Source: an uncultured Alistipes sp.
GTDB lineage: Bacteria > Bacteroidota > Bacteroidia > Bacteroidales > Rikenellaceae
DNA length: 28,741 bases
Assembly (NCBI GenBank): GCA_959604655.1
Contig: CAUHCL010000015.1
Coordinates: 1 to 28,741, forward strand
Direction of reading: 5' to 3'
This document shows positions 1 to 8,674 of the stretch, piece by piece (the stretch's first letter is position 1; each line of letters opens with the position of its first letter). The notes below the pieces were generated by a model that was not told where the DNA came from, searched no databases, and saw only the letters and a list, made by a program, of their open reading frames with translations. Position numbers and translations under genes: made by a program.

Positions 1-19
1 CCGCCGCCGGCCCCCCCCC

Positions 20-67
20 GAATAAAAACGAAATCCCCGCAGTCGATCCGTATCGGCTGCGGGGATT
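20..67 (-). terminator. Rho-independent terminator of the biotin carboxyltransferase gene
   Basis: An 11-bp perfect stem pairs 32-42 (aatccccgcag) with 57-67, and a short inner cgat/atcg helix sits in the loop. On the minus strand the stem is followed by a T-rich run (positions 29 to 20). It begins 20 nt past the stop codon of the minus-strand gene, as expected of an intrinsic terminator. Confidence 0.85.
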
Positions 68-87
68 ATTAATATTTAGGTAATCGC

Positions 88-1968
88 TTATCCTACCACT
101 ACCATCGGAGCGTCGGCGGGTACTGCCTGACCCTCGGCCACGAGGATCTGCTTTACCGTGCCTGCATAGTCGGTGGTGATCGAGTTCTCCATCTTCATGG
201 CCTCGAGCGTGATTACCGACTGGCCGATCTTCACGCTATCGCCCACCTTGACGTTGATGCCGATCACGCGGCCCGGCAAGGGAGCGTTGACGGTGTTGCC
301 GACGATAGGCGTCGTGGGTGCCGTGTACACGGGCGTTGCGGGCTTTTCCTCGGCTTTCTGCTGTGCAGCCTGCGCAGCTTTCTCGGCCTGCTCGGCTTCG
401 TAAGCCTTCTTCTTGGTGTTGGTGAGATAGTTCTTGGCCACTAAGGGGAACAACTCCAGCAGCAACACCTCTTTCTCGTTGGCTGCCAGCTTCACGCCGC
501 CTGCCTCGGGCAGTTCGGGATTGGGCTGCATCTTGTATTTCGAGGTGTCGTAGGGAGTCTCCTCGCGTATGCCGCATATCTTGAAGCGGAACTCGGGATC
601 GATCTTCACGGGAGTGTGACCGTACTCGCCCTTCACCAGACCCACGAACTGCGAGCTTTTGTTGGTGTACATGGGGCGTCCCGCCTTCTCGTCCATCGCG
701 CAGTTCACGGCCTGTGCGCCCACGATCTGCGAGGTGGGGGTAACGAGGGGCGGCAGACCTGCCGACAGACGTACCGAGGGGATCAGCTCCATGGCGCGGG
801 GGAGGATATCCTCCGACTTGAGCTGCTTGAGCTGGGCCACCATGTTAGAGTACATACCGCCCGGGATCTCGGCTTTCTGCACCAGCTCGTTGGGAGCGGG
901 GAATCCGAAGTAAGCCTCGATCTTCTGGCTGGCGTCGAGCAGGGTGTCGAAATCGTCGGTCTGCGCGGCTTTCACAGCCTTGTCGAACAGTGCCTCCACC
1001 TCGGCGGGCAGCTTGTCGGTGAGCGGGTTGAACGGTTTGGGAGCGGGTTTCTCGGTACCGAATACCGACATCTCAAGCTCCTTGCGGATGCCTATGAGCT
1101 GCTCGTTGATCTTGGCCACGGCCTCCATGTTGACACCCAAGTCGATGCCCATCTTCTTGCAGAAGATATATACCAGCTCGAGTGCGGGCGCTCCCGTGCC
1201 CTCGCTGAACCACCAGCAGTTGGTGTCCACCACGTCCACTCCTGCGGCTATGGCCGAGAATACCGATGCCAGACCGTAGCCCGGGGTGCAGTGGGTGTGG
1301 AAATCGATGGGCACGTTCACGTGCTGCTTGAACAGCTTCACCAGCGCGCTGATGCGCTTGGGCGGAATCAGGCCCGACATATCCTTGATCGTAATCATGT
1401 CGGCACCCAGAGCCGCCATCTGCTTGGCCTTGTCGAGGAAATACTCGTCGGTGAATACGGGCTTCGGAGCCTTCTTGCCCATCAGCTTCCGGAAGAACGA
1501 AGGCTGGGGATATTTGGGATCCACGGTGTAGCATACCGCGCAGTCGGCAATACCGCCGTACTGCTTCACGTATTTCACGGTCGACTTCACGTTGTCCACG
1601 TCGTTCAGGGCGTCGAATATACGCATTATGCCCAGTCCGCTCTCGATGGCGTTGCGGCAGAAACCGTCGATGATCTCGTCGGTGTAGGGCGCATAGCCGA
1701 ACAGGTTGCGGCCGCGCGACAGGGCGGTGAGTTTCGAAATGTCGCCTATGGTTTCGTGGATGGTCTCCAGACGCGTCCACGGATTTTCGCCGAGATAACG
1801 CATTACCGAGTCGGGCACTGCTCCGCCCCATACTTCCATCGCGTAGAATCCCGCATCCTTATAATATGGCAGACAACGGTTGATCTGCTCTTGCGTCATA
1901 CGGGTAGCGAATGAAGACTGCTGACCGTCGCGCAATGTTAAATCCCTGATTTTGAGTGATTTAGCCAT
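88..1968 (-). CDS. Biotin-dependent carboxyltransferase, oxaloacetate decarboxylase alpha / pyruvate carboxylase subunit B type
   Basis: A 626-aa protein with an N-terminal HMG-CoA-lyase-like TIM barrel (about residues 5-270), a conserved carboxylase domain (to about 500), an Ala/Glu/Lys/Pro-rich flexible linker (about 510-550) and a C-terminal biotinyl domain. Visible motifs are LTLRDGQQS near the N terminus, TIKDMSG with the lysine expected to be carbamylated, the metal-binding HTHCTPG, and the biotin site EAMKMEN with Lys592, 35 residues from the end. Family members move CO2 between carboxybiotin and pyruvate/oxaloacetate. Whether this one works as a Na+-pumping decarboxylase subunit or a pyruvate carboxylase cannot be decided, because no membrane beta/gamma subunit or biotin carboxylase gene lies in the window. 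The start is the ATG beginning MAKSLKIRD; reading frame upstream of it stays open but does not resemble the family and crosses the promoter. Confidence 0.9.
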   Translation of the reverse strand: MAKSLKIRDLTLRDGQQSSFATRMTQEQINRCLPYYKDAGFYAMEVWGGAVPDSVMRYLGENPWTRLETIHETIGDISKLTALSRGRNLFGYAPYTDEIIDGFCRNAIESGLGIMRIFDALNDVDNVKSTVKYVKQYGGIADCAVCYTVDPKYPQPSFFRKLMGKKAPKPVFTDEYFLDKAKQMAALGADMITIKDMSGLIPPKRISALVKLFKQHVNVPIDFHTHCTPGYGLASVFSAIAAGVDVVDTNCWWFSEGTGAPALELVYIFCKKMGIDLGVNMEAVAKINEQLIGIRKELEMSVFGTEKPAPKPFNPLTDKLPAEVEALFDKAVKAAQTDDFDTLLDASQKIEAYFGFPAPNELVQKAEIPGGMYSNMVAQLKQLKSEDILPRAMELIPSVRLSAGLPPLVTPTSQIVGAQAVNCAMDEKAGRPMYTNKSSQFVGLVKGEYGHTPVKIDPEFRFKICGIREETPYDTSKYKMQPNPELPEAGGVKLAANEKEVLLLELFPLVAKNYLTNTKKKAYEAEQAEKAAQAAQQKAEEKPATPVYTAPTTPIVGNTVNAPLPGRVIGINVKVGDSVKIGQSVITLEAMKMENSITTDYAGTVKQILVAEGQAVPADAPMVVVG

Positions 1969-2027
1969 AGTGTAAGTATTAATGTAACAATTCTCTTTTC
2001 GAAAAAATATCCTAACCGTAATAGGTG

Positions 2028-2057
2028 CAAAGGTATTAAACTTATTCGACACTGCAA
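2028..2057 (-). promoter_or_regulatory. Promoter of the biotin carboxyltransferase gene
   Basis: Read on the minus strand, TACCTTTG (2035-2028) matches the Bacteroidota -7 consensus TAnnTTTG, and a TTG (2057-2055) lies 19 nt upstream. It is about 60 nt before the start codon and back to back with the promoter for the symporter gene. Confidence 0.75.
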
Positions 2058-2076
2058 TTATTTTGTGGCGAATTGT

Positions 2077-2084
2077 TATCTTTG
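2077..2084 (+). promoter_or_regulatory. -7 promoter element for the symporter/amidase pair
   Basis: TATCTTTG matches TAnnTTTG exactly. No good -33 element lies at the usual spacing. Its position puts the transcription start close to 2090, which excludes the more upstream ATG at 2065 as the symporter start and supports 2104. Confidence 0.65.
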
Positions 2085-2103
2085 CGGGGTAAAAAATCTT
2101 CCT

Positions 2104-3564
2104 ATGTCGCCTTTTTCGGTATTGCTGACATTGCTGGCCTATCTGGCTTTGCTCTTCTCGGTGGCTTATGTTTCGGGGCGCGGGGCCGACAATGCGGGTT
2201 TCTTCATCGGCAATCGCCGCACCTCGTGGTACATGGCCGCTCTGGCCATGATCGGGGCCGCCATGTCGGGCGTCACTTTCATATCGGTACCCGGGTCGGT
2301 GGCCGTCGATTCGTTCTCCTACATGCAGATGGTCGCGGGCTTCACCATCGGGCAATTGATAGTGGCTTTCGTGCTCGTGCCCGTGTTCTACCGCCGCGGT
2401 GTGGTGTCGCTCTACGAGTATCTCGACGGGCGTTTCGGCATCACCTCGCACAAGACGGGGGCGTGGTGCTTCCTGGTGTCGAAGATATTCGGATCGTCGC
2501 TCAAGATCTACGTCGTATGCGCTGTCATGCAGGTGCTTGTGTTTGATTACTTCAACCTTCCGTTCATAGCCAACATCCTCTTCACCATGCTTCTCGTGTG
2601 GCTCTATACCAAATGGGGCGGGGTGCGGTCGCTCATTCTCACCGACACGTTGCAATCCTTGTGCCTCGTGGCGAGCATAGCGGTCTGCATCTGGTTCATA
2701 TGCCGCGCTTTGGGCTTCTCGGCTGCCGAGTGTTACGACGCCGTGGCCGCTTCGGATTATTCGCGCATGTGGTTCTTCGACGATCCCTCGTCGGCACGCT
2801 ATTTCTGGAAGATGGTGGCGGGCGGAGCCTTGTGCCTGGTGGCCATGACGGGACTCGATCAGGACATGATGCAGCGCAACATGAGCTGCCGCACGGTGCG
2901 CGATTCGCAGATCAACATCGTGCTCACGGCATTGTGCCAGATAGTGGTGATTCTGTTCTTCCTGGTCCTCGGCGCGCTTCTCTACATCTACATCGACCGT
3001 GCGGGACTGCCGTCGCCCGCCAAAGGCGATCAGGCGTTCGCCTTGGTGGCCGTGCACGGCGGACTGCCCGCCATAGTGGGCGTGGTGTTCGTCGTGGGAC
3101 TCATCTCGTGCACCTATTCGGCGGCGGGCTCGGCGCTGACCTCGCTCACCACGTCGTTCACGCTCGACATACTCGACGGCGCGGCGGATTACGACGAGGA
3201 GCGTCTGGCGCGTCTGCGCAAGCGCATCCATCTGGCTATGGCGCTGGTCATGACGGTCGTGATCGTGGTGTTCGACCGTTTCGGCAACGACAGCGTGATA
3301 AATCTCGTTTTCCGTGTGGCTGGCTATACCTACGGTCCCATTCTGGGCATGTTCGTCTTCGGCATGGCGTGCCGCCGTCGGATCCGCGAACGCTACGTGC
3401 CCGCGATAGCCGTGTTGTCGCCCGTGCTGAGCTGGTTGCTTCAGTGGCAGGCAGCCGAGAGATTCGGCTATCATATCGGTTTCGAACTTTTGGGATACAA
3501 CGCATTGTTCACTATAATCGGATTGTTTATAATATCGTTCCGTGATGATGAAAAAGTTTCTTGA
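2104..3564 (+). CDS. Sodium:solute symporter (SSS family)
   Basis: A 486-aa integral inner-membrane protein with about 13 hydrophobic segments. The N-terminal part has the typical SSS layout: a first helix, then a loop with GFFIGNRRTSWYMAALAMIGAAMSGVTF, where the small-residue-rich second helix contributes to the Na+ site of the family. The start MSPFSVLLTLL is preferred over an upstream ATG at 2065 because the -7 box lies between the two. It overlaps the amidase gene by 20 nt, so the two are co-transcribed and probably translationally coupled. The substrate is not evident; the partner suggests a cell-wall or glycan fragment, which is inference only. Confidence 0.9.
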   Translation: MSPFSVLLTLLAYLALLFSVAYVSGRGADNAGFFIGNRRTSWYMAALAMIGAAMSGVTFISVPGSVAVDSFSYMQMVAGFTIGQLIVAFVLVPVFYRRGVVSLYEYLDGRFGITSHKTGAWCFLVSKIFGSSLKIYVVCAVMQVLVFDYFNLPFIANILFTMLLVWLYTKWGGVRSLILTDTLQSLCLVASIAVCIWFICRALGFSAAECYDAVAASDYSRMWFFDDPSSARYFWKMVAGGALCLVAMTGLDQDMMQRNMSCRTVRDSQINIVLTALCQIVVILFFLVLGALLYIYIDRAGLPSPAKGDQAFALVAVHGGLPAIVGVVFVVGLISCTYSAAGSALTSLTTSFTLDILDGAADYDEERLARLRKRIHLAMALVMTVVIVVFDRFGNDSVINLVFRVAGYTYGPILGMFVFGMACRRRIRERYVPAIAVLSPVLSWLLQWQAAERFGYHIGFELLGYNALFTIIGLFIISFRDDEKVS

Positions 3565-6544
3565 CATATTGTTCGCCGTCGTGGCGCTCGTGGCGCCGAT
3601 GACCTCCGCGACGCTCTCCGCGCGCAACCTCACCTCGGCCGAACGGCGCGAGATAGCCGATGTGCTGACGCGTATCGTCGGCCGCGAGATCCTCGGCGGC
3701 GCGGTGAAGATCGACCGCCTGAACGCTTCGGGCGACAGACTCGAAATATATGCTTCGATAGGTTTGTCGTACTACCCGTTCCGCGAGGACAACGTGCGGG
3801 CCATGTACGATTCGGTGCGCTCGGCGCTGCCCGCGGAGTATGCGAAATACAAGCTGTCGCTCATCACCGACAACCGCCGCATCGAGGAGCTTATCCCGCA
3901 CTATTACCGTACCTCGTCGCGCGAGGGCGTGCGTTTCACCAACCAGTCGAAATATCCTTTGGTGCGTCGCATCTCGTCGCAGAACGCGCCGTCGGAGGGC
4001 CTCGCGGGACGTCACATAGCCATGTGGCAGAGTCACGGCCGCTATTTCGACCAGAAACAGAACATATGGCGCTGGCAGCGCTCGCGATTGTGGGAGACGG
4101 TGGAGGACCTCTTCACGCAGAGTTTCGTGCTGCCCTATCTGGTGCCCATGCTGGAGAATGCGGGAGCTAACGTATTGCTTCCGCGCGAGAGGGATACCCA
4201 GCTGAACGAGATAATAATAGACAACGACAAGGGTGTCGACGACACCGCGTATTCCGAGACCGACGGCGCCGAGAAGTGGGGCGACGCGGGTGCGGGCTTC
4301 GCGCATAAGAAGGATGTCTACATGTCGGGCGAGAATCCGTTCCGCGACGGCACCGCCCGCTCGGTGAAGAGCGTGACCGACGGCCGCGAGAGCCGTGCCG
4401 AATGGCGTGCCGCGATCCCCGAGGATGGCGAATATGCCGTCTACGTCTCTTATGCGAGCTTCGGGCCCGACAGCTCCGACGGTGCGGTCTACACCGTGCA
4501 CCATCGTGGCGGCGAGACCCGTTTCGCCGTGAACCAGACCATGGGCGGCGGCATGTGGGTCTATCTCGGCACCTTCGACTTCGAGGCGGGCGGGGAGCGG
4601 CCGCTGGTCACGCTCACCAACGCCGCCAACGAGGCGGGCCGCATAGTGTCGGCCGACGGCGTGAAGATCGGCGGCGGTTACGGCAACATAGCGCGCGAGG
4701 TGTCGCCCGCGCTGCGCAGCGACGATATCGACTACGAGCCCTCGACGAGCGAATATCCGCGCTTTTGCGAGGGTGCGCGCTACTGGCTCCAGTGGTCGGG
4801 CTTCGCCGAGGATGTCTATACCCCCAAGGAGAACAGGGACGATTACAAGGACGACTACATGTCGCGCGCCCATTGGGTCAATGCGCTCGCGGGCGGCTCG
4901 GAGCGTCTGCCTAAGGAGGCGGGCAAGCGAATCCCCGTCGACATGGCTCTGGCGTTCCACTCCGATGCGGGCGTACGGCTGAACGACGATATAATCGGCA
5001 CCCTCGGCATCTTCTACACCAAGGACAAGGGCGGCCGTTTCGAGGGCGGCGCCGACCGCTATCTGTCGCGCGAGCTGACCGACATCGTTATGACCCAGAT
5101 GGTGGAGGATATCCGCTCTGCCTACGAACCTGCCTGGAGCCGCCGCGGCATGTGGAACCGCTCCTATTACGAGGCGCGCGTGCCGTGCGTGCCCACCATG
5201 CTGCTGGAGTCTATGTCGCACCAGAATTTCGCCGACATGCGCTACGGCAACGATCCGCGGTTCAAGTTCCTGGTGAGCCGAGCCATATATAAAGGTATTC
5301 TGCGCTATCTGTCGAATCAGTACAGCCGTCCCTACACCGTGCAGCCTCTACCCGTCGACGATTTCAGCGTCGAGTTCGCCGAGGCAGGCTCGGCCGATGC
5401 TATGCTGCGCTGGCAGGCGGTCGAGGATCCGCTGGAGCTCTCGGCCGATCCCGACTACTATATAGTCTACACCCGCATCGACGGCGGCGGGTTCGACAAC
5501 GGCCGCCGCGTGGACGGCACCTCGGTGCGCATGGCGCAGGAGGCGGGCCGCACTTACAGCTATCGGGTGACGGCCGTCAACAAGGGCGGCGAGAGCTTCC
5601 CGAGCGAGACCCTCTCGTCGTACAAGGCCGCCGATGAACGGGGCCGCGTGCTGGTGGTGAACGGCTTCGACCGCGTGAGTGCGCCGCTCAACATTCAGGG
5701 CGACTCCATCGCGGGATTCTACAACTACTACGATTCGGGCGTGGCATACGTCAAGGATATCTCGTTTATCGGCGAGCAGCGCAACTTCGATCGCCGACTG
5801 TCGCGTTCGGAGAACGACAACGACGCTCTCGGGTCGTGTTACAGCGACTACGAAACCGAGGTCATCGCGGGCAACACTTTCGATTATCCCGTGGTGCACG
5901 GCCGTTCGATCGCTGCGGCGGGGTTTTCCTATTGCTCGTCGAGTGCCAAGGCCGTCGAGCGGGGAGCCGTGAAGATGGGCGACTATGCCGTGGTGGATCT
6001 CATCCTCGGCAAACAGCGTTCATGCCCCGTAGGGCGCGGCGCGACGGGCCATCAGTTCGAGGCTTTCCCTGCGGCATTGCAGGAGGCGATAACGGAATTT
6101 ACCCGTGGCGGAGGTGCCATATTCGTGTCGGGATGCCATGTGGGGTGCGATCTGTGGAAAGCTCCCGATGCCGATTCGCAGGATAAGGAGTTCGCCCGCC
6201 GCGTGCTGCATTTTTCCTACAACGGCAGCATGGCGACGCGGCGCGGCGTGGCGCGGGTGATGGCCTCGCCCATGCGTATGGCGCGCGCCGACGTGAAGTT
6301 CAACCGCGAGCCGTGCCGCGAGTGCTACGCCGTCGAGTCGCCCGGGTGCATCACGCCGTTCGGCCGCGACGCCCACATAGCCATGCGCTACGTGACCAAC
6401 AACCAGTCGGCTGCCGTATGTTACAACGGTTCCGACTACCGCAGCATGGTTATGGCATTTCCGTTCGAGACCATTCTCGACGGTGGCGAGCGCGATGCGC
6501 TGATGCGCGGCATATTGGATTTTTTGAGCGAAAGGAAGAGATAG
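3545..6544 (+). CDS. Large exported N-acetylmuramoyl-L-alanine amidase-like protein with golvesin-like insertion
   Basis: About 999 aa with an N-terminal signal peptide (MKKFLDILFAVVALV, cleavage probably after an Ala near 25). Amidase_3-type catalytic elements are spread over three places: SHG within HIAMWQSHGRYF (about 156-167), FHSDAG (about 470) and LLESMSHQNF (about 553), corresponding to the His/Glu metal ligands of the family. Between the first and second lies a beta-rich golvesin/xanthan-lyase-like domain (about 255-380, ENPFRDGTARSV to GGGYGN). A fibronectin-type-III segment (about 610-700) and an alpha/beta C-terminal domain starting RVLVVNGFDRV, with GGAIFVSGCHVG, follow. Homologues are often labelled xanthan lyase; peptidoglycan amidase is the better-supported reading. 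The start is one of two adjacent ATGs (3545 or 3548), with a GTG at 3542 also possible. The gene overlaps the symporter. Confidence 0.8.
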   Translation: MMKKFLDILFAVVALVAPMTSATLSARNLTSAERREIADVLTRIVGREILGGAVKIDRLNASGDRLEIYASIGLSYYPFREDNVRAMYDSVRSALPAEYAKYKLSLITDNRRIEELIPHYYRTSSREGVRFTNQSKYPLVRRISSQNAPSEGLAGRHIAMWQSHGRYFDQKQNIWRWQRSRLWETVEDLFTQSFVLPYLVPMLENAGANVLLPRERDTQLNEIIIDNDKGVDDTAYSETDGAEKWGDAGAGFAHKKDVYMSGENPFRDGTARSVKSVTDGRESRAEWRAAIPEDGEYAVYVSYASFGPDSSDGAVYTVHHRGGETRFAVNQTMGGGMWVYLGTFDFEAGGERPLVTLTNAANEAGRIVSADGVKIGGGYGNIAREVSPALRSDDIDYEPSTSEYPRFCEGARYWLQWSGFAEDVYTPKENRDDYKDDYMSRAHWVNALAGGSERLPKEAGKRIPVDMALAFHSDAGVRLNDDIIGTLGIFYTKDKGGRFEGGADRYLSRELTDIVMTQMVEDIRSAYEPAWSRRGMWNRSYYEARVPCVPTMLLESMSHQNFADMRYGNDPRFKFLVSRAIYKGILRYLSNQYSRPYTVQPLPVDDFSVEFAEAGSADAMLRWQAVEDPLELSADPDYYIVYTRIDGGGFDNGRRVDGTSVRMAQEAGRTYSYRVTAVNKGGESFPSETLSSYKAADERGRVLVVNGFDRVSAPLNIQGDSIAGFYNYYDSGVAYVKDISFIGEQRNFDRRLSRSENDNDALGSCYSDYETEVIAGNTFDYPVVHGRSIAAAGFSYCSSSAKAVERGAVKMGDYAVVDLILGKQRSCPVGRGATGHQFEAFPAALQEAITEFTRGGGAIFVSGCHVGCDLWKAPDADSQDKEFARRVLHFSYNGSMATRRGVARVMASPMRMARADVKFNREPCRECYAVESPGCITPFGRDAHIAMRYVTNNQSAAVCYNGSDYRSMVMAFPFETILDGGERDALMRGILDFLSERKR

Positions 6545-6629
6545 CGGCTGTTCGCCGACAGCGGAGGATTGCTTCAGCAGTCCGCCGCGCGGGGTGGCGG
6601 CGAACTGCCGACATCGCCGAGCGATGTCG
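6545..6629 (+). repeat. Structured intergenic repeat, type A (copy R1)
   Basis: It starts directly after the amidase stop codon. Stems seen: gttcgcc (6550-6556) with ggcgaac (6599-6605); gcgga (6561-6565) with tccgc (6581-6585); and a 9-bp terminal hairpin cgacatcgc/gcgatgtcg (6609-6617/6621-6629) with a 3-nt loop. The last hairpin is followed by aattttt and may terminate transcription. About 50 nt are identical to the copy at 11969-12067 in inverse orientation. Confidence 0.8.
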
Positions 6630-6660
6630 AATTTTTACGGAAACTGATAATATTTTTATT

Positions 6661-7110
6661 ATGTCACTGGAACAAACGATCTCCAAAGAGATCATGGCGG
6701 CCATGAAGGCCAAGGATGCGGTGCGCCTGAGCGCACTGCGCAACATCAAGAAGTACATTATCGAAGCCAAGACCGCGGGTGCGGGAATCGATGAGCTGCC
6801 CGATGCCGATGTGGTGAAGATCGTATCGAAACTGGCCAAGCAGGGCACCGATTCGGCTGCCATATACACGCAGCAGAACCGTGCCGATCTGGCCGAGGAG
6901 GAGCTGGCTCAGGTGCGGGTCATGCAGGAGTTTCTGCCCCGCCCGCTGACGGCCGAGGAACTTACCGAAGCCGTGAAAGAGATCATCGCCGAAGTGGGTG
7001 CCACGTCGATGAAGGATATGGGCAAGGTGATGGGCGCGACATCGAAAAAACTCGCGGGAAAGGCCGACGGCAAGGATATCTCGGCCAAGGTGCGTGAATT
7101 GCTGGCATAA
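6661..7110 (+). CDS. GatB/YqeY domain-containing protein
   Basis: 149 aa, the usual length for stand-alone YqeY proteins. The sequence is soluble and helical, starts MSLEQTISKEIMAAMKAKD and carries the family signature RLSALRNIKKYIIEAKT followed by EFLPRPLT. The fold matches the C-terminal tRNA-binding part of GatB/GatE amidotransferase subunits, but the role of the free-standing protein is not settled. Its stop codon directly abuts the start of the next gene, so they form one transcription unit. Confidence 0.92.
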   Translation: MSLEQTISKEIMAAMKAKDAVRLSALRNIKKYIIEAKTAGAGIDELPDADVVKIVSKLAKQGTDSAAIYTQQNRADLAEEELAQVRVMQEFLPRPLTAEELTEAVKEIIAEVGATSMKDMGKVMGATSKKLAGKADGKDISAKVRELLA

Positions 7111-8022
7111 ATGATCTCGTTGCATGTTTTGAAGACCGTTTCCATGCCTATGGGAATGGTCGTCGGGGCATTGTTGTGCCGTGAGATCGAGTGGCTGGAT
7201 GTCGCGGCGCATCACATGCTGACGCCCTCGTTTATCTTTCTCATGCTCTTTTTCACCTTCTGCCGCGTCGATGCGCGGCGGATCCGATTGTCGTGGCTCC
7301 ATGCGTGGCTGCTGCTGTTTCAGTCGGCGGGATGTATTGCGGCCTATTATATGCTGGCTCCGTTCGACGGCGTAGTGGCCCAAGGGGCTATGGTCTGCAT
7401 TCTCGCTCCCGTGGCGATGGCTGCCGTCGTCATAGGCGGAATGCTGGGCGCGAATATCGAGACCATGGCCGCTTACAGCCTGCTGTGCAACGTGGCGGTG
7501 GCTTTCGGCGCGCCGTTCGTGCTGCACGCATTCGGCAACGGCGAATGTACCGTGTGGCAGATCCTGCAAAAGGTCGCGCCGCTGCTCGTCGCGCCGTTCG
7601 TGGCGGGACAGCTGTGCAGGGCGTTTCTGCCGCGTGTGAGCGGCTGGGTGTCCGACCATAGTCAGATTTCGTTCTACGTATGGCTCATGTCGCTTACCGT
7701 CATCATAGGCCGTACGACATGCTTTCTGCTCGACCATGACGAGGCCGACCGCACCGTGGAACTGGCTTTGGCGGGCGTTTCGCTCGTCATATGCTTGCTG
7801 CAATTCGGCATCGGCCGCAGAATCGGCCGCCGCTACGGCGATACCGTCGCGGGCGGCCAGTCTCTGGGGCAGAAGAACACTGTGCTGGCGGTCTGGATGT
7901 CGCAATCGTTCCTCGACCCCATTTCATCCGTCGCTCCCACGGCATATATCGTCTGGCAGAACTTCGTGAACTCCTATCAGATCTATAAAAAGGATAAAGA
8001 AGCGGCGAAAAATCAAATATAA
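7111..8022 (+). CDS. Bile acid:sodium symporter (BASS)-like membrane transporter
   Basis: 303 aa with roughly nine to ten hydrophobic segments. The pattern of small-residue helices with an internal repeat, and the C-terminal GGQSLGQKNTVLAVWMSQSF followed by DPISSVAPTAYIVWQN, resemble Bacteroidales transporters assigned to the BASS/AEC fold. The substrate is unknown and bile acid should not be assumed. The ATG follows the YqeY stop codon with no gap. The C terminus ends in a short charged cytoplasmic tail (YKKDKEAAKNQI). Confidence 0.7.
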   Translation: MISLHVLKTVSMPMGMVVGALLCREIEWLDVAAHHMLTPSFIFLMLFFTFCRVDARRIRLSWLHAWLLLFQSAGCIAAYYMLAPFDGVVAQGAMVCILAPVAMAAVVIGGMLGANIETMAAYSLLCNVAVAFGAPFVLHAFGNGECTVWQILQKVAPLLVAPFVAGQLCRAFLPRVSGWVSDHSQISFYVWLMSLTVIIGRTTCFLLDHDEADRTVELALAGVSLVICLLQFGIGRRIGRRYGDTVAGGQSLGQKNTVLAVWMSQSFLDPISSVAPTAYIVWQNFVNSYQIYKKDKEAAKNQI

Positions 8023-8040
8023 ATCATTTTTAAGGATGGT

Positions 8041-8574
8041 ATGAGAAAGATTGTATTATATATCGCAATGAGCCTCGATGGATATATCGCAGATGGCAAG
8101 AAATCCGTGAGTTGGATAAAAGGACAAGATGATTCCGTGGAAATGCAGGATACATATTCGGATTTTTTTGACAATGTAGATACTGTTATCATGGGAAAAA
8201 GAACCTATGACCAAATAACAACGGAGTTGTCGCCCGACAGATGGCCGTATTACGGAGCCGTGACCTATGTTTTTACTCACGATGTATCGATGGTTGACAC
8301 CAAGGATATAAAATTCACAAATGCAGATTCATGCCGACTCATAAATATCCTAAAGAAAGAGGCGGGAAAGAACATTTGGATTTGCGGGGGAGCCGATGTT
8401 GTAAATCAATTGATGAAAGAAGATTTGATAGATATATTCCACATCTCGATAATACCTGTTATTCTTGGCGGAGGCATAAAGCTATTCGAAGAAACAGATG
8501 ATATGATAAATTTGAGCTTGGATAGTACGTTGAATTATAATGGCGTGATCGAGGCTGTTTACAAGCGCAGATAA
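8041..8574 (+). CDS. DHFR/RibD C-terminal domain family reductase
   Basis: 177 aa. The N terminus RKIVLYIAMSLDGYIAD, then VIMGKRTYDQI, and the C-terminal IWICGGADVVNQLMKEDLIDIFHISIIPVILGGG (start of each motif quoted for orientation) form the NADPH-binding pattern of the dihydrofolate reductase/RibD-C family. These are small cytosolic NAD(P)H reductases, often of unknown substrate. Base composition departs sharply from neighbours: A/T-rich third positions (ata, aaa, gat) where flanking genes use G/C. This suggests recent transfer from a low-GC source. It lies 18 nt after the transporter gene, with AAGGATGG just upstream of the ATG as a possible ribosome-binding site, and ends before a strong bidirectional terminator. 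Confidence 0.85.
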   Translation: MRKIVLYIAMSLDGYIADGKKSVSWIKGQDDSVEMQDTYSDFFDNVDTVIMGKRTYDQITTELSPDRWPYYGAVTYVFTHDVSMVDTKDIKFTNADSCRLINILKKEAGKNIWICGGADVVNQLMKEDLIDIFHISIIPVILGGGIKLFEETDDMINLSLDSTLNYNGVIEAVYKRR

Positions 8575-8618
8575 ACGTCATCTCCGCGGCTCCTTCCGAC
8601 TTTTAAGATGAATCCAAA

Positions 8619-8652
8619 CAAAACGGGATGCGAAATTTCGCATCCCGTTTTG
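8619..8652. terminator. Bidirectional intrinsic terminator between convergent genes
   Basis: A perfect palindrome centred between 8635 and 8636 (core acgggatgcgaaa and its complement), ending in A-runs on the left and T-runs on the right. It serves the plus-strand reductase gene ending at 8574 and the minus-strand gene ending at 8675. Confidence 0.9.
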
Positions 8653-8674
8653 CTTGAAACTCGCTCGGCGAGCC

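Noticed and set aside
616..1914. Long plus-strand open frame (432 codons) opposite the biotin carboxyltransferase
   Set aside because: It is antisense to a well-supported gene; its His/Arg/Gly-rich translation matches no family and reflects codon bias of the true strand.
2065..2103. Upstream ATG at 2065 as start of the symporter
   Set aside because: The TATCTTTG -7 box lies at 2077-2084, inside this extension, so it would not be on the mRNA; the added residues also do not resemble the family N terminus.
8586..8600. gcggctccttccgac after the DHFR-like gene as a sixth repeat copy
   Set aside because: Only ten bases match the R4 start and the partner strand of the hairpin is missing; too short to count.
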